43,396 nt of DNA, from positions 1 to 43,396 of the forward strand of contig BEHY01000017.1 in assembly GCA_002898735.1 (NCBI GenBank). Reading direction: 5' to 3'. This document shows positions 40,837-43,396 of the stretch, one piece after another. This stretch comes from Candidatus Thermoflexus japonica. GTDB lineage: Bacteria > Chloroflexota > Anaerolineae > Thermoflexales > Thermoflexaceae. Below the pieces are notes generated by a model, which was not told where the DNA came from, made no database searches, and saw nothing but the letters and a program-made list of their open reading frames with translations. A program made the position numbers and the translations under genes. How positions within the stretch are numbered: position 1 is the stretch's first letter; each line of letters opens with the position of its first letter.

Positions 40837-41616
40837 ATGATCGAGGTGGAGAGGATCTGGTTCGGATACGGCGGGCAATGGCTCTTCCAGGACTTCTCAT
40901 GGTCGGTGGCGCGCGGGGAGGCCTGGGCCGTCATCGGCCCTTCCGGCTGCGGCAAGACCACGCTGCTGTATCTGCTGGCCGGCCTGCGCCTGCCTCAGCG
41001 GGGCGAGATCCGGATCGATGGGCAGCCCCTTCGGCGGCCCCGCCCCCGCACCGGCCTGATCCTCCAGGACTACGGGCTGCTCCCCTGGGCGACGGTGTGG
41101 GAGAACGTGGCCCTGGGCCTGCGCATCCGCCGGTTCTACGGGCCCGATGGGCGTCACGCCCCGGCGGACGCGCCGGTAACGGATATCGCGGGGCCGGTGA
41201 ACGCATGGCTGGAGCGCCTGGGGCTGAGCGGGGTGCGGGATCGGTATCCGGGGCAGATCTCCGGCGGCCAGCGCCAGCGGACCGCCATCGCCCGGGCGCT
41301 GGTCCTGAAGCCGGATCTCCTGCTGATGGATGAGCCCTTCGCCTCGCTGGACGCGCCGACCCGGGAGGATCTTCAGGAGCTGACCTGGAGGTTGAAGGAG
41401 GAGGAATCCCTCACCCTGATCCTGGTGACCCATCACATCGAAGAGGCCGTCTTCATGGGGCAGCGGATCCTGATCCTGAACGCCCCGCCCCATACGCGGC
41501 CGGAGGTGGTGGAGAACCCGGGGGCTGGCGATCCCTCCTTCCGTCAGACCCGGGCTTACTGGGAGCAGGTGGAACGATTGCGCCGGGCCCTGCGCGTTCC
41601 GGAGCCGCAAGGATAA
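40837..41616 (+). CDS. ABC transporter ATPase, nitrate/sulfonate/taurine (NitT/TauT) type, orphan
   Basis: The product has 259 residues. Walker A GPSGCGKTT, Q-loop ILQDYGLLPWATVWENVALGL, signature ISGGQRQR, Walker B LLLMDEPFASLD and H-loop VTHHIEEAVFMGQRILIL are all present. QDYGLLPW and THHIEEAVF are typical of SsuB/TauB/NrtC-like ATPases. No permease or binding-protein gene is next to it. ATG 40837 is preferred because AGAGGGGGAGC lies before it; ATG 40792 would add a 15-residue tail. It is divergent from uvrC. Confidence 0.92.
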   Translation: MIEVERIWFGYGGQWLFQDFSWSVARGEAWAVIGPSGCGKTTLLYLLAGLRLPQRGEIRIDGQPLRRPRPRTGLILQDYGLLPWATVWENVALGLRIRRFYGPDGRHAPADAPVTDIAGPVNAWLERLGLSGVRDRYPGQISGGQRQRTAIARALVLKPDLLLMDEPFASLDAPTREDLQELTWRLKEEESLTLILVTHHIEEAVFMGQRILILNAPPHTRPEVVENPGAGDPSFRQTRAYWEQVERLRRALRVPEPQG

Positions 41617-41709
41617 GCATGCCGGAGCGACACGGCCGACCGTTGCATGGCCTCCGGCCGGGCCCATCCTTCCGAGCGGAGACCTGCGGTGCGGGCGGCG
41701 CGGTGGGCC

Positions 41710-43396
41710 CTACGGGGTGGCCCCCCCCATCGGGAGCTCCAGGATCGCCTCCGTGCCCCGGGGGGAGCGCGGGCGCAGATGCAGACGCCCTCCATGAGCC
41801 TCGGCCACCGCCCGGGCCACCGCCAGGCCGATCCCCATCCCCCCGAACCGCCGGGTCGTCCCCCCGTCCACCTGATAGAAGGGTTCCCCCACCCGCTCCA
41901 TGGCCTCCACCGGAATCCCGATCCCCTCATCCCGGACGATGATTCGGGCCGTTCCGGCCTCGACCTGGAGCTCCACCTCGATGCGCCCCCCATCCGGGGA
42001 GAATTTCACCGCGTTGTCCAGGAGCTCCGCGATGGCCCGCGCCAGGCTTTCCTCCTCCCCGATGGCCCAGACGGCCCGGGAGGGGACATGTAGCTCCAGG
42101 CGATGTTTCCCCGGATCCAGCCCCGATTCGGTGATCCGTGCCGCGGTCCGGATCAGCTGCCGCAGATCCAGGGGCTGGCGCAGGGGCTTCCCCTCGCGCG
42201 TGATCCGCAGCGTCAGCAGCAGCTCCACATACCGGTGGAGCTCCCCCAGCCGGTTCCGGCTCGCCTGAAGTGCCTCGCGCTGATCCGGGGTCAGCGGGCC
42301 GAAGGCGCCGTCCAGCAGGAGGTCGAGATAGCCCATCGCCACCGCCAGGGGCGTGCGCAGTTCATGCGAGACGTTCTGGATCATCTGCTCCCGCGCGGTC
42401 AGCGCCTCCTCGAGGGCGCGGTTGAGGGCCTCCCGCTGGGCCACCGTCCGCCGCAGGGCTTCCACCAGCCGCACGTTGGCGATCCCTGTCGCCAGCAGAT
42501 CCGCGAGGCCCTCCAGAAGATCCCGGGTCTCCGGATCGAACGTCCGCCGTTTCCGCCAGATCACGTGCAGCACCCCCAGCCGCTCCTCACCCCGTTTCAG
42601 AGGAAGCACCGCGTGGCTCCGGATCCCTTCCCGTTCGATGATCGAGCGGCTGGCCGGCGGGTAGGGATAACGGGCGCAATCCTCCACCCAGAGGGGCTCC
42701 CCCCGGGCCGCCACCCGGCCGGTGATGGTTTCTTCCGCCTCCTGGGTGGAAGTTCGGATGATCGGCGTGGCGGAATATCCCTTCTCCACGATCACGCGAA
42801 GCTGCTCCGGATCGGCCTCCTCCGTCACGTAAACGCTGGCCCCGTCGGCGGGAAGGTGGGCCAGGATCTCGTCCAGGGCGCGGCTTAACAGGGTGGGGAG
42901 ATCCTGGAGCTCGGCCAGCGCCCGGGCCGTCTGGTAAAGGACATGCAGGCGATCCGCCTGCGCCTGGAGGATGCGGATCATCCGGAACCGCTTCAGGGCA
43001 TCTGTTAGCTGATGGGCGGCGGTCTCCGCCAGACGGATCTCCTCCGGGGTGAAGGCGTGGCGTTCGCGGAGGTGGTCGATGCCCAGGGTGCCCACGATCC
43101 GGTCGCCCATCCACAGGGGGACGATCAGCAGCGAGCGGATCCCGATCCGCTCCAGCATGGGGCGCGCCGGGGCGATCCTCGGATCGGCGGCCACATCCTC
43201 GATCGCCAGGGGCCGCTGCTCCTGGAGGATCCACGCCATGGAAGGGTTGCCCTCGATGGGGATGCGTTCGCCCAGGCCGGAGGGCGTGTCGGAGGGGTTG
43301 TATTCCGCCGCCACCACCAGGTGATCGCCGGAGGCCGCGATCAGCGCAATGGCGCCGCGGTCCGCCCGGAGGACGGTGACCAGCTCCCGGATGGCG
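41710..43396 (-). CDS. GAF-domain sensor histidine kinase, 5' end outside window
   Basis: At least 561 residues are visible and the frame stays open to the window edge, so the N-terminus is missing. A first GAF domain (PLAIEDVAADPRIAPARPMLERIGIRSLLIVPLW...IVGTLGID) and a second (LPADGASVYVTEEADPEQLRVIVEKGYS..., HAVLPLKRGEERLGVLHVIWRK) are followed by a HisKA domain with NVSHELRTPLAVAMGY (phospho-His). The HATPase_c domain has N-box ELLDNAVKFSP, G1 DEGIGIP and G2 GGMGIGLAVARAV. No membrane segment is seen, so it is probably cytoplasmic. No response regulator gene is adjacent within the window. Confidence 0.93.
   Translation of the reverse strand, partial: AIRELVTVLRADRGAIALIAASGDHLVVAAEYNPSDTPSGLGERIPIEGNPSMAWILQEQRPLAIEDVAADPRIAPARPMLERIGIRSLLIVPLWMGDRIVGTLGIDHLRERHAFTPEEIRLAETAAHQLTDALKRFRMIRILQAQADRLHVLYQTARALAELQDLPTLLSRALDEILAHLPADGASVYVTEEADPEQLRVIVEKGYSATPIIRTSTQEAEETITGRVAARGEPLWVEDCARYPYPPASRSIIEREGIRSHAVLPLKRGEERLGVLHVIWRKRRTFDPETRDLLEGLADLLATGIANVRLVEALRRTVAQREALNRALEEALTAREQMIQNVSHELRTPLAVAMGYLDLLLDGAFGPLTPDQREALQASRNRLGELHRYVELLLTLRITREGKPLRQPLDLRQLIRTAARITESGLDPGKHRLELHVPSRAVWAIGEEESLARAIAELLDNAVKFSPDGGRIEVELQVEAGTARIIVRDEGIGIPVEAMERVGEPFYQVDGGTTRRFGGMGIGLAVARAVAEAHGGRLHLRPRSPRGTEAILELPMGGATP

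Overview
The window is GC-rich, densely packed bacterial chromosome, read from MerB at base 1 to a histidine kinase cut off at base 43396. No rRNA is present, so the taxonomy is inferred. Proline/threonine 'TPTPTAT'-type linkers in surface proteins, the gene mix and strong GC bias suggest a Chloroflexota (possibly thermophilic Thermoflexus-like) organism. There are no transposases, integrases, phage genes or CRISPR arrays.

Layout. (1) 1-5054, + strand: a mercury/thiol-stress operon. It holds MerB (organomercurial lyase), a frameshifted beta-propeller, a small Cys-rich protein, a MerE-like transporter, an HMA-type lipoprotein broken by an in-frame TAA, a TlpA-like lipoprotein, CcdA, an OsmC-family protein whose peroxidatic Cys codon is an in-frame TGA, and a CopZ-N-like Fe-S/zinc protein. 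(2) 5341-12285, + strand: a Crp/Fnr regulator preceded by two palindromes, then five small or membrane genes. Three of those five proteins share an exact 19-residue helical repeat. A PIG-L deacetylase, a patatin and a ClpP-fold SDH_sah protease follow. (3) 12294-24550, mostly - strand: an anchored surface protein, an M2/M3-type peptidase, a cobalamin-riboswitch-controlled BtuF/BtuC-type pair, a DUF1801 gene, three tandem 98-bp repeats, then the large subunit of a B12-dependent acyl-CoA mutase with BCCP, biotin carboxylase and carboxyltransferase genes (propionyl-CoA to succinyl-CoA metabolism). (4) 24812-30863, + strand: a penicillin-acylase-family enzyme, then an RNA 3'-end operon (RtcA cyclase, RNase Z, zinc-ribbon protein), a PH-like membrane protein and an EthD-like protein. 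(5) 30894-43396, mixed: a divergent Amt-like channel lacking both pore histidines coupled to a trypsin-fold protease, two tandem c-di-AMP receptor (DarA-like) paralogs, a DUF218 protein overlapping GlpX tail-to-tail, a PQQ-type sugar dehydrogenase lipoprotein, tRNA-Arg(CCG) with clear promoter and terminator, HemW-like radical SAM protein, UvrC, an orphan NitT/TauT-type ATPase and a GAF histidine kinase.

Most interesting. The OsmC UGA lies at the catalytic cysteine, and a 6-bp GC hairpin with a UGGAA loop lies 19 nt beyond it. This fits selenocysteine inside an organomercury operon. The same operon also carries a TAA and a frameshift, so decay or sequence error remains a live alternative. The second candidate is the 19-residue-repeat membrane cluster at 6188-9592, which I cannot assign to any family I know.
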